Below, in pieces: positions 1-7,362 of a DNA stretch of 39,808 nt; position 1 is the first letter of the stretch, and the number at the start of each line of letters is the position of its first letter. A program made the translations under genes and the position numbers. The DNA comes from Candidatus Cloacimonadota bacterium (GTDB lineage Bacteria > Cloacimonadota > Cloacimonadia > Cloacimonadales > TCS61): positions 1 to 39,808 of the forward strand of contig JAUXIJ010000026.1 in NCBI GenBank assembly GCA_030621085.1, read 5' to 3'. The notes below the pieces were generated by a model. The model made no database searches, was not told the origin of the DNA, and saw only the letters and a program-made list of their open reading frames with translations.

Positions 1-138
1 TTCTATTCTCTCTCACTCACCTGCACTTCTATTATAATTAACTTATAATGATCTACAAAAAAAATACCTCTCTTTATAAAAAGGTTTGGCAAAACTGAAA
101 TGCACCCTTTTTGTGTCAAGTCGATTTTATCTTTTTTA

Positions 139-1092
139 TTAATTTTTTATTGTTTTATAAAAATACTTTTTATTTATTCCCGAAACTACCAGGCCATGAT
201 GAATAAATTTTGACCATACTTCCAATGTTTCAAGGGCTATTCGATTTTTTGCTTTCCTAGTAAAGGATCCGATATGAGGGGTTAAAATTACGTTATTAAA
301 ATCAGCATAATCGACTGAAATAAAAGGCTCCACTGAAAAAACATCAGTTGCAAATCCCAACAATTTGTCGCATTCTAATCCCGCTGCTACTGCATTTTCA
401 GAAATAATTCCACCCCGTGCCGTATTCACAAGCCAGGCAGGATGTTCTAATAAACTAATTGTTGAATCATCAAAATAATTCTCTGTTTCATATGTAAGTG
501 GACAGTGGTATGAAATTAAATTGCACCATTTTATGCCATCATGATATTTAATAGATTCGACTTCCTTTTTTTGCCATTCTGCCTTCGACAGATATGGATC
601 GACACCTTTAACTTCAGCACCAAAATACTGCAGAGCTTTTGCTACCCTGGTTCCTACCCTGCCAACACCCACGATCAGAGCATTCAAATCGGAAAGCTCC
701 AAATTATTTTCTAACCCGGTTTTCCAATTCCCTCTCAGAATATTCTGTTTTGCAGTTTGATGTTGTTTAATTAAAGCCATGATAAAAGATATTGTATGCT
801 CATACGCTGATATTGCATTTGCTTCCGGTGTGTTACAGACGGTTACATTTCGCTTTTCAGCTTCTAAAATATCAATATTATCAAAACCACTACCAGCACG
901 AATGATCATTTTTAGGGCAGGAAATTTCCGGAACATCGTTCTATCAAAAACCGTTTTTGTTCTTATAATAACAATCTCTATCATACGAGTTGCAGGTACA
1001 TTTCCGGGTTGGAAAAAATATTTTTCCCAACCTTTCTGCTTAATTTTTTGCCAGAATAGATCCGGCATTTCTTCCAAAACTAATGTGTTCAT
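139..1092 (-). CDS. D-isomer-specific 2-hydroxyacid dehydrogenase (phosphoglycerate dehydrogenase-like)
   Basis: NAD-dependent oxidoreductase of the 2-hydroxyacid dehydrogenase family, 317 aa, close to the usual length of a catalytic plus nucleotide-binding core. The Rossmann glycine motif VGVGRVG lies near residue 140. The catalytic set is visible: Arg in NTARGG, Glu in DVFSVEP and His in LTPHIGS. No C-terminal ACT domain is present, unlike long SerA enzymes, so the substrate (3-phosphoglycerate, glycerate or another 2-keto acid) cannot be fixed. It is the last gene of a minus-strand cluster, 11 bases after the carbonic-anhydrase-like gene. There is no clear SD before the ATG, so translation may depend on coupling. 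Family assignment is strong, exact reaction uncertain. Confidence 0.85.
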   Translation of the reverse strand: MNTLVLEEMPDLFWQKIKQKGWEKYFFQPGNVPATRMIEIVIIRTKTVFDRTMFRKFPALKMIIRAGSGFDNIDILEAEKRNVTVCNTPEANAISAYEHTISFIMALIKQHQTAKQNILRGNWKTGLENNLELSDLNALIVGVGRVGTRVAKALQYFGAEVKGVDPYLSKAEWQKKEVESIKYHDGIKWCNLISYHCPLTYETENYFDDSTISLLEHPAWLVNTARGGIISENAVAAGLECDKLLGFATDVFSVEPFISVDYADFNNVILTPHIGSFTRKAKNRIALETLEVWSKFIHHGLVVSGINKKYFYKTIKN

Positions 1093-1103
1093 TTCAAATT
1101 CAT

Positions 1104-1628
1104 TTATAAATAACTGTCTTTATAATTTACGTAATTTTCTGCTGATTTATAAATACTTTCAATTTCCTTTTCCGAAAGTTTTCTCAGTACTTTTGCCGGC
1201 GTTCCTATTATCAGACTTTGAGGAGGAATTTTTTTATTCTGTGTAACAATAGACCCTGCTGCAACTATAGATTCCTTCCCGATCTCACAACCATCCAGCA
1301 AGGTAGCACTCATACCAATAAGACAGGCATCACCAATGGTACAGCCATGCAGCATGACTTTGTGCCCCACAGTTACATCATTTCCAATTTTTGTGGGATA
1401 TCCGTCACTTTTATCGGATTTTGTATATTGACTCACATGAACCATACTCAGATCCTGAATGCTTGTTCTGCTACCGATCTTAATGGAATGAACATCACCG
1501 CGGATAATGGTACCAAACCAAACTGAACTATCTGCCCCGACCTTAACATCACCAATTACATTTGCAGAAGGGGCAATGAACGTTCTTTCACCAATTTCAG
1601 GCGTAAATTCTTTATAATTTATTATCAT
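1104..1628 (-). CDS. Gamma-carbonic anhydrase-like hexapeptide-repeat protein
   Basis: Left-handed beta-helix protein of the YrdA/PaaY/gamma-carbonic anhydrase family, 174 aa, full length for the family. Hexapeptide repeats (for example IGDVKVGADSSVWFG and IGNDVTVG) run through most of the chain. The three zinc-ligand histidines are present: one in SMVHVSQ and two, five residues apart, in VGHKVMLHG. These proteins act as homotrimeric cytosolic metalloproteins; some hydrate CO2, many have unproven activity. The start is preceded by AAGGGA. It sits between RNase HIII and the dehydrogenase in a tightly packed minus-strand operon, which says little about function. Carbonic anhydrase activity is plausible but not shown by sequence alone. 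Confidence 0.85.
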   Translation of the reverse strand: MIINYKEFTPEIGERTFIAPSANVIGDVKVGADSSVWFGTIIRGDVHSIKIGSRTSIQDLSMVHVSQYTKSDKSDGYPTKIGNDVTVGHKVMLHGCTIGDACLIGMSATLLDGCEIGKESIVAAGSIVTQNKKIPPQSLIIGTPAKVLRKLSEKEIESIYKSAENYVNYKDSYL

Positions 1629-1640
1629 CGCATATCCCTT

Positions 1641-2543
1641 TTATATCTTTTGAAAAGTTTTAAAATGTATTTTTGCAACTTCTCTCAGTTTCTCTTTTCC
1701 ATATTTAGCAACAAATTCAGAAGCTGTTTTCACAACTTTCTCAGAAGCTCCTTTAGGTAATTCCAGATCATATTTTTCGGAAAGCTCTTTCATCTTCTTT
1801 AAAAATAAATAGCGGGCAATGATGGAAGCAGATGCAACGGCCAGATCATCCTCGGCTTTTATCCTGTGCTGTAATTTGATCTTCTTCAGGTCTTTAAGAG
1901 AAGAAAGCAGGGTTTTATCGCTGGCAAAGCGGTCTACTACGGCACCTTCAAATTTGTGATTCTTTTTTAAATTTAGAATAACCCGCCCGTGCATCCAGGC
2001 AAGAAGCTCATTTAATTTCTTGTTTTGTTTTCGGAATTGTTCATACAACTCATTGTATTTGGAAGGATGCAGAATGATCGTTTCTATGTTAACAAAAAAC
2101 CTGGCATACAGTTGCTTTGCGATCTTCTCAATATCCCCATCCTTCAATAACTTGGAATCTTTTACTCCCAGCTTTTTCAGAGTTGGCAACATTGCCTGAT
2201 TGCAGATAAAACCACAAACTACCAGTGGTCCAAAAAAATCTCCTTTGCCCGATTCATCCGTTCCTGCCCACAATTTCCAGTTGTGATCTGTTCGCACAGG
2301 GTCTATTCTTTGATCCAGGATTTTCTGCAATAGCGGTCTTAGTTTATTATTTGGAGCACCGCCAATTACTGTTGAAATTCCCTTCTTACTGGAAAAATAA
2401 ATATTTAAAGGTATTTCTTCCTCATTTATAGAAAATTTAAGTTGAACTCCAAAATCGATCACTTTCTCGTCAGAAACTATAAGATCATTCTTTTTTGTTT
2501 CAGTAAGAAGTTTTACAATAAACTCAGATAATTCAGTTCTCAT
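1641..2543 (-). CDS. rnhC: Ribonuclease HIII
   Basis: Cleaves the RNA strand of RNA/DNA hybrids, removing R-loops and primers in the cytoplasm. At 300 aa it is full length for RNase HIII, with an N-terminal TBP-like substrate-binding domain (about residues 1-85) before the catalytic type 2 RNase H domain. The diagnostic motif GTDESGKGD is at residues 94-102, giving the Asp-Glu pair D96/E97. VKDSK follows near residue 127, and another conserved Asp lies in VVDRFAS. The extended N-terminus and GTDESGKGD separate HIII from HII. Its ATG overlaps the stop of the upstream membrane-protein gene (ATGA), indicating translational coupling. Confidence 0.95.
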   Translation of the reverse strand: MRTELSEFIVKLLTETKKNDLIVSDEKVIDFGVQLKFSINEEEIPLNIYFSSKKGISTVIGGAPNNKLRPLLQKILDQRIDPVRTDHNWKLWAGTDESGKGDFFGPLVVCGFICNQAMLPTLKKLGVKDSKLLKDGDIEKIAKQLYARFFVNIETIILHPSKYNELYEQFRKQNKKLNELLAWMHGRVILNLKKNHKFEGAVVDRFASDKTLLSSLKDLKKIKLQHRIKAEDDLAVASASIIARYLFLKKMKELSEKYDLELPKGASEKVVKTASEFVAKYGKEKLREVAKIHFKTFQKI

Positions 2544-3073
2544 TTCTCCTCGATTATCACGCTACCGAAAACTACATCGACATCCAGTCTAAGATAATCT
2601 TCTCCTTCGGTGTAACTGCCGGTTTTGTAAATATAATCTCCAAAGAAACTCACATTCCCAACGGGCATTTTAGTATCGCCAAACACTGTACTGATCTTGA
2701 TCTTCATCGGAATTTCCTGGTTAATGTAAATGAGACCAGAGCCGAATATAACAGAAATTTCGATCTTTTCTTTACCTCCCGAAACATCGATATCGCTCAA
2801 GTCTATCGTGCTCCTTCCAAAAATAACATTGTACTCACTGCCGGGAGCAAGATACTCCACTTTTGTATCGCTGAACATGATTGTATTGCGATCTGCCTTG
2901 ATTCCTACCCCACCAAATAATATCTTTGCTCCAAAATAAATAAGAAGCAGAGCAAAACCAATTCTGAAAAAGGGAATATCTATTTTGAAAACTGCTTTTA
3001 TAATTATTGTAGCTCCAAAAAGTACTAATAAAATTCCCCAGAATAAACCACCAAAAAGAAATTGCATTCTCAT
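2540..3073 (-). CDS. LiaF-like membrane protein with C-terminal beta domain
   Basis: 177-aa membrane protein. Two hydrophobic helices fill about residues 5-27 and 33-50. They are followed by a soluble C-terminal region of repeating beta strands with VFG motifs (NVIFGRST, VIFGSGLI, TVFGDTKM, VVFGSVII). This layout is that of the LiaF/DUF5668 'cell wall-active antibiotics response' family, in which LiaF of Firmicutes tunes an envelope-stress two-component system. No LiaRS-like kinase or regulator is adjacent, so a regulatory role is only an analogy. The start is well supported by AAAGGAGG before ATG. It is the first gene of the minus operon with rnhC. Confidence 0.75.
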   Translation of the reverse strand: MRMQFLFGGLFWGILLVLFGATIIIKAVFKIDIPFFRIGFALLLIYFGAKILFGGVGIKADRNTIMFSDTKVEYLAPGSEYNVIFGRSTIDLSDIDVSGGKEKIEISVIFGSGLIYINQEIPMKIKISTVFGDTKMPVGNVSFFGDYIYKTGSYTEGEDYLRLDVDVVFGSVIIEEK

Positions 3074-3122
3074 TTTTCCTCCTTTACAAGCTTATTATAA
3101 TATTTCTATAAAACTCAAAACA

Positions 3123-3235
3123 GTCTTTGCGAGGTCTCATGCAAAACTCTCTTTCGAAGCAATCTCATACATTTAACATATGCTGAAGAATAAGATTGCT
3201 TCGTTTGTAACAATAAAAAGAAAACTCGCAAAGAC
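3123..3235. repeat. 113-bp palindromic REP/MITE-like element
   Basis: Symmetric inverted repeat in the gap between two minus-strand genes. The outer arms GTCTTTGCGAG (3123-3133) and CTCGCAAAGAC (3225-3235) are perfect complements. So are the inner arms CGAAGCAATCT (3155-3165) and AGATTGCTTCG (3193-3203). Exactly 21 unpaired bases separate outer from inner arm on both sides. The arms resemble the widespread 'GTCATTGCGAGG...GAAGCAATCT' intergenic repeats of other bacteria. No coding capacity. It may be a non-autonomous transposon or structural intergenic repeat. Confidence 0.8.
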
Positions 3236-3266
3236 AACCTATAATCGATATTCTCATAAAATCCTA

Positions 3267-4316
3267 TTATTCTGCTGAACTCTTAAGTTTATCAAATAAA
3301 TTTTCAATTCTCACTCTAATTTTTTTGAATGTTTCGCGATAAAAATAAACATCCAATCCATAAGGATCATCTATATCCATATTATAATCCGTGAATTCCG
3401 AAAGTGTGAAAACCTTATTTATGCTGTTTGGAAAGTAATCAAGAAGATACAGCTTATGTTGAGTCGTCATTGTGAGCACCAGCCAGCTATCCTGGATCAA
3501 CTGCTCATTGATCTGCGTGGAAACATGTTTGGATGCATCGATGTCATTTTCATCGAGTACAATTCTGGAATTTTCAGAGATCATCACACCACTTTCAAAA
3601 AAACCTGCTGAACCAATTCGATAAGAGAGACCATTCTTATCCACTAGATGCTGCAAATAATGTTCTGCCATGGGACTGCGGCAAATATTGGCAGTACAAA
3701 TAAAAAGGATCAGGGGTTTTGCGTAAGAGTTCTGAATTTCAGAAAATGGTATCTTACCTTCCCGGATGCATTTAATATTTTCTTTTGTGCCATCTATCAC
3801 TGTGGAAGGAATTATGCTTAGCTCTTTATGTTTGGAAGGAATAACTGCAAAATCGAACCAGTTACCTTTTTCCTGCAAAATATCTTCAACATTCTCATAA
3901 GGAACTTCACCCGATAGATTTATGCTGGTACTTATAATTGGCGTTCCAACCTTTTTTATAAATTCTCTTAGAAAGGAACTCGTTGGGATTCTGAATGCCA
4001 CTTTCTGATTTTGAGAAACAAATTTAAAACTATTTTCAGGGTCATTTAAAACGATGGATAACTCACCGGGCCAATATTGCTGGCAAAGTCTTCTTATTTT
4101 GGGATGATATTTAATTCCATACCTTTCCAACCAATCTACCTCAGGAATTAAAACAATATACCCTTTCTTCTGAGTTCGTTTTTTCAGGTTATCAATTTTT
4201 TTTACTGCAACTTTACTGAAAGCCGAGCAACCGACACCAAACATATTACCAGTATAATGCAGAAATACTGCATCTTCAAAGTATTTTACTTTCGAAATTT
4301 TATTGTAAATTTTCAT
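3267..4316 (-). CDS. Fusion of YrdC/TsaC-like domain and low-molecular-weight protein phosphatase
   Basis: Two-domain protein of 349 aa. The N-terminal part (about 1-195) is YrdC/Sua5/TsaC-like, the family that makes threonylcarbamoyl-AMP for the t6A tRNA modification. It keeps the LKKR basic motif, WPGELSIVL and STSINLSGE, but the usual PT(D/E)xVYGLG start is altered to YTGNMFGVG. The C-terminal part (about 200-349) is a low-molecular-weight phosphatase with the P-loop CTANICRS (Cys-x5-Arg) and a DDPYG general-acid motif. The P-loop has Ile where the arginine phosphatase YwlE has Thr, which points to phosphotyrosine-type specificity. ywlC and ywlE are neighbours in Bacillus, so the fusion has a known gene-order counterpart. 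Whether the YrdC half is still catalytic is unclear. Confidence 0.85.
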   Translation of the reverse strand: MKIYNKISKVKYFEDAVFLHYTGNMFGVGCSAFSKVAVKKIDNLKKRTQKKGYIVLIPEVDWLERYGIKYHPKIRRLCQQYWPGELSIVLNDPENSFKFVSQNQKVAFRIPTSSFLREFIKKVGTPIISTSINLSGEVPYENVEDILQEKGNWFDFAVIPSKHKELSIIPSTVIDGTKENIKCIREGKIPFSEIQNSYAKPLILFICTANICRSPMAEHYLQHLVDKNGLSYRIGSAGFFESGVMISENSRIVLDENDIDASKHVSTQINEQLIQDSWLVLTMTTQHKLYLLDYFPNSINKVFTLSEFTDYNMDIDDPYGLDVYFYRETFKKIRVRIENLFDKLKSSAE

Positions 4317-4461
4317 CTTTTTCTCTCAAATACACTGAATAAACAAAAAAAGAATGATATATTAGGCAAGTATTTTATAAAATATTTGACAAAATAACTA
4401 CCTCAAAAAGAAAAACACGCAAAATTAATAAAGAAAAGTTTTTTTTAAAAGAGGAAAAATC

Positions 4462-4956
4462 ATGAAAGATTCTATAAGGATAATAATAACAGGTGGAACG
4501 TTCGATAAAGAGTATAACGAAAAAACCGGTGAACTCTATTTCAAAGATTCACACATACCCGGTATGCTTGAACTGGGAAGATCAAGGTTGAATATCAGTA
4601 TCAGAACTCTGATGATGGTAGACAGCAATGAAATAATTGAAGATGATAGAGAAATCATTGCCAAAAATTGTCTGAAGGCACAGGAAGATAGAATCGTTAT
4701 TACACATGGAACTGACACGATGGTTGATACAGCAAGAATAATTGCAGAAATTGTTAAAGATAAAACTATTGTGATGACCGGTGCTATGGTCCCATATACT
4801 TTTGGAAGTTCAGATGGACTTTTCAATCTTGGAAGTGCAATAGCATTTGTACAAACCCTTCCTCCAGGGATTTACATAGCAATGAACGGACGATATTTCC
4901 CCTGGGATAATGTGAGGAAGAATAAAGAGATATGCGAGTTCGAAGAAAGTAAATAA
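4462..4956 (+). CDS. Short asparaginase-family protein (N-terminal catalytic domain only)
   Basis: 164-aa protein matching only the N-terminal domain of L-asparaginases, which are normally about 330 aa. The nucleophile motif ITGGTFD is at the N-terminus, the Thr-Asp motif HGTDTM near residue 93, and KDKTIVMTGAMVP supplies the usual Lys region. The C-terminal domain that contributes to the dimer active site is absent, and no remnant lies in the 37 bases before the convergent next gene. Short single-domain asparaginase-like proteins exist as a family, so this may be natural rather than broken. A GAGGAAAAATC leader precedes the ATG. Activity on asparagine is uncertain. Confidence 0.8.
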   Translation: MKDSIRIIITGGTFDKEYNEKTGELYFKDSHIPGMLELGRSRLNISIRTLMMVDSNEIIEDDREIIAKNCLKAQEDRIVITHGTDTMVDTARIIAEIVKDKTIVMTGAMVPYTFGSSDGLFNLGSAIAFVQTLPPGIYIAMNGRYFPWDNVRKNKEICEFEESK

Positions 4957-4993
4957 GTGTTCTTTTAGAAATTAATTATAAATTAAACTTTCA

Positions 4994-6094
4994 TCACTCC
5001 AGATAATTCATCGGATCGACAGGAATTCCCTTTTTCCTCAATTCAAAATGAACACAGGGCTGCCGGGCAGAACCGGTACTGCCGGAAAGAGCTATTAACT
5101 GGCTCTTTTTTACTTTGTCTCCTTTGGAAACAAGCAGAGAGCTGTTATGCGAATATAGTGTGTGAAATCCATTCTGATGATCTATTATCACTAATTTACC
5201 AGCTCCGTTATACCACTCGGCATAAGCTATCACTCCATCTTCCACGGCAACTATATCCGTGCCGGTTATTGCTGAAATATCGATACCGTTATTCTTTGTA
5301 CTTACTTTGTACTGATCGCTTTTTTGTACGCCATAACCACGAATTACTTCACCTTTCACAGGCCAGATAAGTTTATCTGTGGAAAATTTATATGTGTAAT
5401 GTTCTGTAAAAATATCAGCTTGTAGTTTAGTAATAAGTTCGTCTAATGCAGCAGCTTCTTCTTCCAGCTTTTTTTTCTGTTCCAAAGCTGCCAGATGTTC
5501 TTTTTCATAATTACTAATCTCGCCTTCCAGGCTGCCTATCTGTGTAGTGTATTTTTTCTTCTTTTTATTGGTAACTATCCGGGTCCAAACCAGGTCTTCG
5601 TATTTTCTATTTTCCTTTCTCTTAATTTTTTCCAATCCGCTTTTTTTACCTTCTATCTCTTCGATCTCATCAGCGGTCTGCTGGATAAGTGAAGCAAGCA
5701 GATGAGTATCTGTTCTCTTTTCGGAAAAAATAACTCCCCGGTAGTGCGCAAACAGCAGTTTGTTAAATTCATCCTGGCATAAAGCATGTAAATTTTCCAG
5801 GTAAGATGAAGTGGATTTTAAATTACCGATGGTTGTATCGAGTTCTTTTTTTACATTTTTTTCAGATTTTTTAAGTTTTTTTATTTTCTGTTCACTTTGT
5901 AGCTTTTTTTTCTTGGTAGAGGAAAGGTCACTTTCCGATTTTTTCTTTTGCTCTTCTACCTGCTGGATGTGTTCCTGCTCCCTGGATATCTGGTCCTGCA
6001 GGTCTTCCAGTTTTTTCTTTTTCTCACCCAGGTTTTGGGAAAAGACAATCGAAGAAATTGAGAATATTAATACTATAAAAACTACTTTCCTCAT
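4994..6094 (-). CDS. EnvC-like murein hydrolase activator (coiled coil + degenerate M23/LytM domain)
   Basis: Exported protein of 366 aa from the chosen start. The open frame extends upstream to 6193, but MRKVVFIVLIFSISSIVFSQ is a clear signal peptide, so 6094 is preferred. A Lys/Glu-rich coiled coil covers about residues 22-235, followed by a LytM/peptidase M23 domain. That domain has lost key residues: the HxGID ligand is NNGID and the usual HLHFE is CVHFE, while SH and the second His of HxH remain. Loss of a zinc ligand and a catalytic His is the pattern of EnvC-type activators, which recruit and switch on amidases at the division site instead of cutting peptidoglycan. No amidase gene is visible nearby. 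Convergent with the asparaginase-like gene. Confidence 0.85.
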   Translation of the reverse strand: MRKVVFIVLIFSISSIVFSQNLGEKKKKLEDLQDQISREQEHIQQVEEQKKKSESDLSSTKKKKLQSEQKIKKLKKSEKNVKKELDTTIGNLKSTSSYLENLHALCQDEFNKLLFAHYRGVIFSEKRTDTHLLASLIQQTADEIEEIEGKKSGLEKIKRKENRKYEDLVWTRIVTNKKKKKYTTQIGSLEGEISNYEKEHLAALEQKKKLEEEAAALDELITKLQADIFTEHYTYKFSTDKLIWPVKGEVIRGYGVQKSDQYKVSTKNNGIDISAITGTDIVAVEDGVIAYAEWYNGAGKLVIIDHQNGFHTLYSHNSSLLVSKGDKVKKSQLIALSGSTGSARQPCVHFELRKKGIPVDPMNYLE

Positions 6095-6187
6095 TTTTTC
6101 ACCATGCTCAAAGAAAGATTCCTGAATAGCGTTTTTTATGTCAAGTTGTACAATTTTCGAATTAGGAATTAAGAATTCATCTCTCGG

Positions 6188-6207
6188 TCCCAAAGCCCCC
6201 TTTGGGA
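6188..6207. repeat. Hairpin TCCCAAAG-cccc-CTTTGGGA
   Basis: Perfect 8-bp stem with a CCCC loop immediately upstream of the EnvC-like gene. A related motif, AAACCCCTGTTTGGGAACG, follows about 15 bases later, and a hairpin of similar design occurs at 6405-6430. It belongs to the small palindromes that mark the start of the repeat-rich accessory stretch. There is no T-tract, so it is unlikely to be a terminator. Confidence 0.6.
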
Positions 6208-6288
6208 ACGCATTTATAACGCAAAACCCCTGTTTGGGAACGAGAAAAAATATAGAAGATTTTTAAGACAGAAGCTGCGATTATTTAC

Positions 6289-6322
6289 TTTCATTTCTTT
6301 TGTGTCGACAAAAGAAATGAAA
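6289..6322. repeat. Perfect 15-bp inverted repeat with GTCG loop
   Basis: TTTCATTTCTTTTGT (6289-6303) and ACAAAAGAAATGAAA (6308-6322) are perfect complements around the four-base loop GTCG. No T-tract follows, and there is no gene end within 190 bases on either side, so a transcription terminator is unlikely. Probably an intergenic repeat. Confidence 0.75.
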
Positions 6323-6404
6323 CAAAGAAAAACTCCCGGCGAATATAAATTACTAAAATTGGCAAACACCGCTAAAAAATCTTAACTCGTTATTTTCTCA
6401 TTCT

Positions 6405-6430
6405 GGTTACTAAGCCCCAGCTTGGTAACC
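6405..6430. repeat. Hairpin GGTTACTAAG-ccccag-CTTGGTAACC
   Basis: Ten-base-pair stem with a single T-G wobble and the loop CCCCAG. It shares the AAG-CCCC-CTT(T/G)GG design with the hairpin at 6188-6207, suggesting the two are diverged members of one repeat family. Confidence 0.6.
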
Positions 6431-6782
6431 CCCAAAAAATGAAATACATATCAAAGTTGGGGTTTAGATAAGAGATATAAGAAAACAACTCAAACAGAAG
6501 ATTTTTCTTAACGCTTGCTTATTACCAATTTCTTAACTAAATTTATATTATGCCGGTTTTAAGAAAAGAATATGCTGAAAGTTGTAGGGCAAGTGTTAAC
6601 CCACAAATTTATAGAATCCTCTACCAGTCTTCGCCAAGGCTACGCCCTGACAGGCTGTCTCCTTTCAACAAAAGGGAATCAGCCTAAGGCTGACAGGCAT
6701 AAGAAGCCGCAGAAAGACTTGATTTGCAACGATTGAAAATAGTGTGAATCGAGAATTTCTCTTCAGCTGTTGTCAGCTTAAT

Positions 6783-6802
6783 CCCACGAATTAATTCGTG
6801 GG
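6783..6802. repeat. 20-bp perfect palindrome, copy 1
   Basis: CCCACGAATTAATTCGTGGG, a perfect palindrome in the context AT-palindrome-TTTCC. An identical copy with the same flanks lies 250 bases downstream at 7033-7052. Confidence 0.8.
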
Positions 6803-6926
6803 TTTCCGGGTAGCTGTAGAGTGGGTGCTAATCCTCCGGTCAGTAGAATCCCCTGCTATTCCCTTTTAGCAAAAGGGAACATGAGAAGCCATATAGCGTT
6901 ACGAAAACAAGAAAATTAATTTGCCT

Positions 6927-6971
6927 GTCTTTCTGAGGAATTCTTTCAATGCATGCGACGAAGAATCTCAG
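6927..6971. repeat. Half copy of the 11.2-kb palindromic element
   Basis: GTCTTTCTGAGGAA (6927-6940) followed by GCGACGAAGAATC matches the left half of the element at 11173-11290 (GTCTTTCTGAGGAT, then CGACGAAGAATC). The right half is missing here; the sequence continues into the next repeat unit, which suggests truncation. Confidence 0.6.
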
Positions 6972-7032
6972 GCAAGTGTAGAGTATTTTGTTTGTAAGAA
7001 ATTAAGTAGAAAGATACCGCTGTTCGTTTGAT

Positions 7033-7052
7033 CCCACGAATTAATTCGTGGG
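7033..7052. repeat. 20-bp perfect palindrome, copy 2
   Basis: Second identical copy of CCCACGAATTAATTCGTGGG. It lies just before the third GTTGTAGGGTGGGTGCCAAC unit and about 50 bases upstream of the first copy of the 86-bp direct repeat. Confidence 0.8.
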
Positions 7053-7104
7053 TTTCCAGGCAGGTTGTAGGGTGGGTGCCAACCCACAAATTGCCTGCAG
7101 CAAT

Positions 7105-7190
7105 ATATTTTCTTTGACATAAATAACTCAAAAAAGCAGGTTCGTCTTTGTATTAACGAGGTAAAATAAAATGGGTAATTTGGATAATGT
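7105..7190. repeat. 86-bp direct repeat, copy A (contains SD and a start codon)
   Basis: Begins ATATTTTCTTTGACATAAAT and runs through an SD-like ACGAGG, an ATG at 7171 and about the first seven codons. It matches 7926-8011 with only a handful of differences, including the ATG and the Leu-Asp-Asn codons. The two copies flank the zinc-ribbon gene. Weaker similarity (TCGTTTGATCC, CAAATT, GCCTGC) extends upstream of both copies, to about 7024 and 7871. TTGACA is present but I see no well-placed -10. Confidence 0.8.
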
Positions 7191-7305
7191 TAAATTGAAA
7201 ATAGAAATGTGGAATTATAGTAAAAAGTTCGTATACACTCCCAAATTTGGGTATATCCACGCAATAAATTTCGTGGACACATACGTTAGTTGCAAGATGT
7301 TCTAA
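7171..7305 (+). CDS. Possible 44-aa small protein starting inside repeat A
   Basis: A short open frame starting MGNLDNVKLKIEMW and ending TYVSCKMF, with ACGAGG nine bases before its ATG. The first codons lie within the direct repeat. The second repeat copy has an equivalent ATG but stops after eight codons (MDYLDNFI). It may be a genuine small protein, a leader peptide, or the remnant of a gene whose 5' end was duplicated. There is no recognised domain and confidence is low. Confidence 0.25.
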   Translation: MGNLDNVKLKIEMWNYSKKFVYTPKFGYIHAINFVDTYVSCKMF

Positions 7306-7362
7306 AATACATCAATCTCAGTAAAATGAGATGATGAAATAAAATGAGAATGGAGATTTAGA

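Larger units (their letters stand above)
6208..7104. other. Repeat- and palindrome-rich gene-free stretch
   Basis: I see no convincing gene in this stretch. It holds several hairpins (listed separately). It also has two degenerate copies of a longer unit at about 6577-6716 and 6811-6899, both containing GTTGTAG/GCTGTAG, an AAAAGGGAA hairpin and AGAAGCC. A further copy of the unit's head lies at 7067-7095. Two identical copies of the palindrome CCCACGAATTAATTCGTGGG occur, and one half of the 11.2-kb palindromic element. The open frame on the minus strand at 6946-7131 lies wholly inside repeats and has no recognisable protein. The stretch looks like layered decayed mobile or REP-type elements. 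Confidence 0.6.

Noticed and set aside
779..1246. Plus-strand open frame of 155 codons
   Set aside because: It lies opposite two well-supported minus-strand genes, lacks any protein motif, and is a reading-frame shadow.
5811..6125. Phe/Ser-rich plus-strand open frame
   Set aside because: It is the complement of the Lys/Glu-rich coiled coil of the EnvC-like gene; composition explains it.
6946..7131. 61-codon minus-strand open frame
   Set aside because: It is made of repeat and palindrome sequence, with no SD and no recognisable protein.
7113..7160. Standard promoter in the direct repeat
   Set aside because: TTGACA is present but no -10 hexamer lies 15-19 bases downstream, and a Bacteroidota-type TAnnTTTG is not matched.
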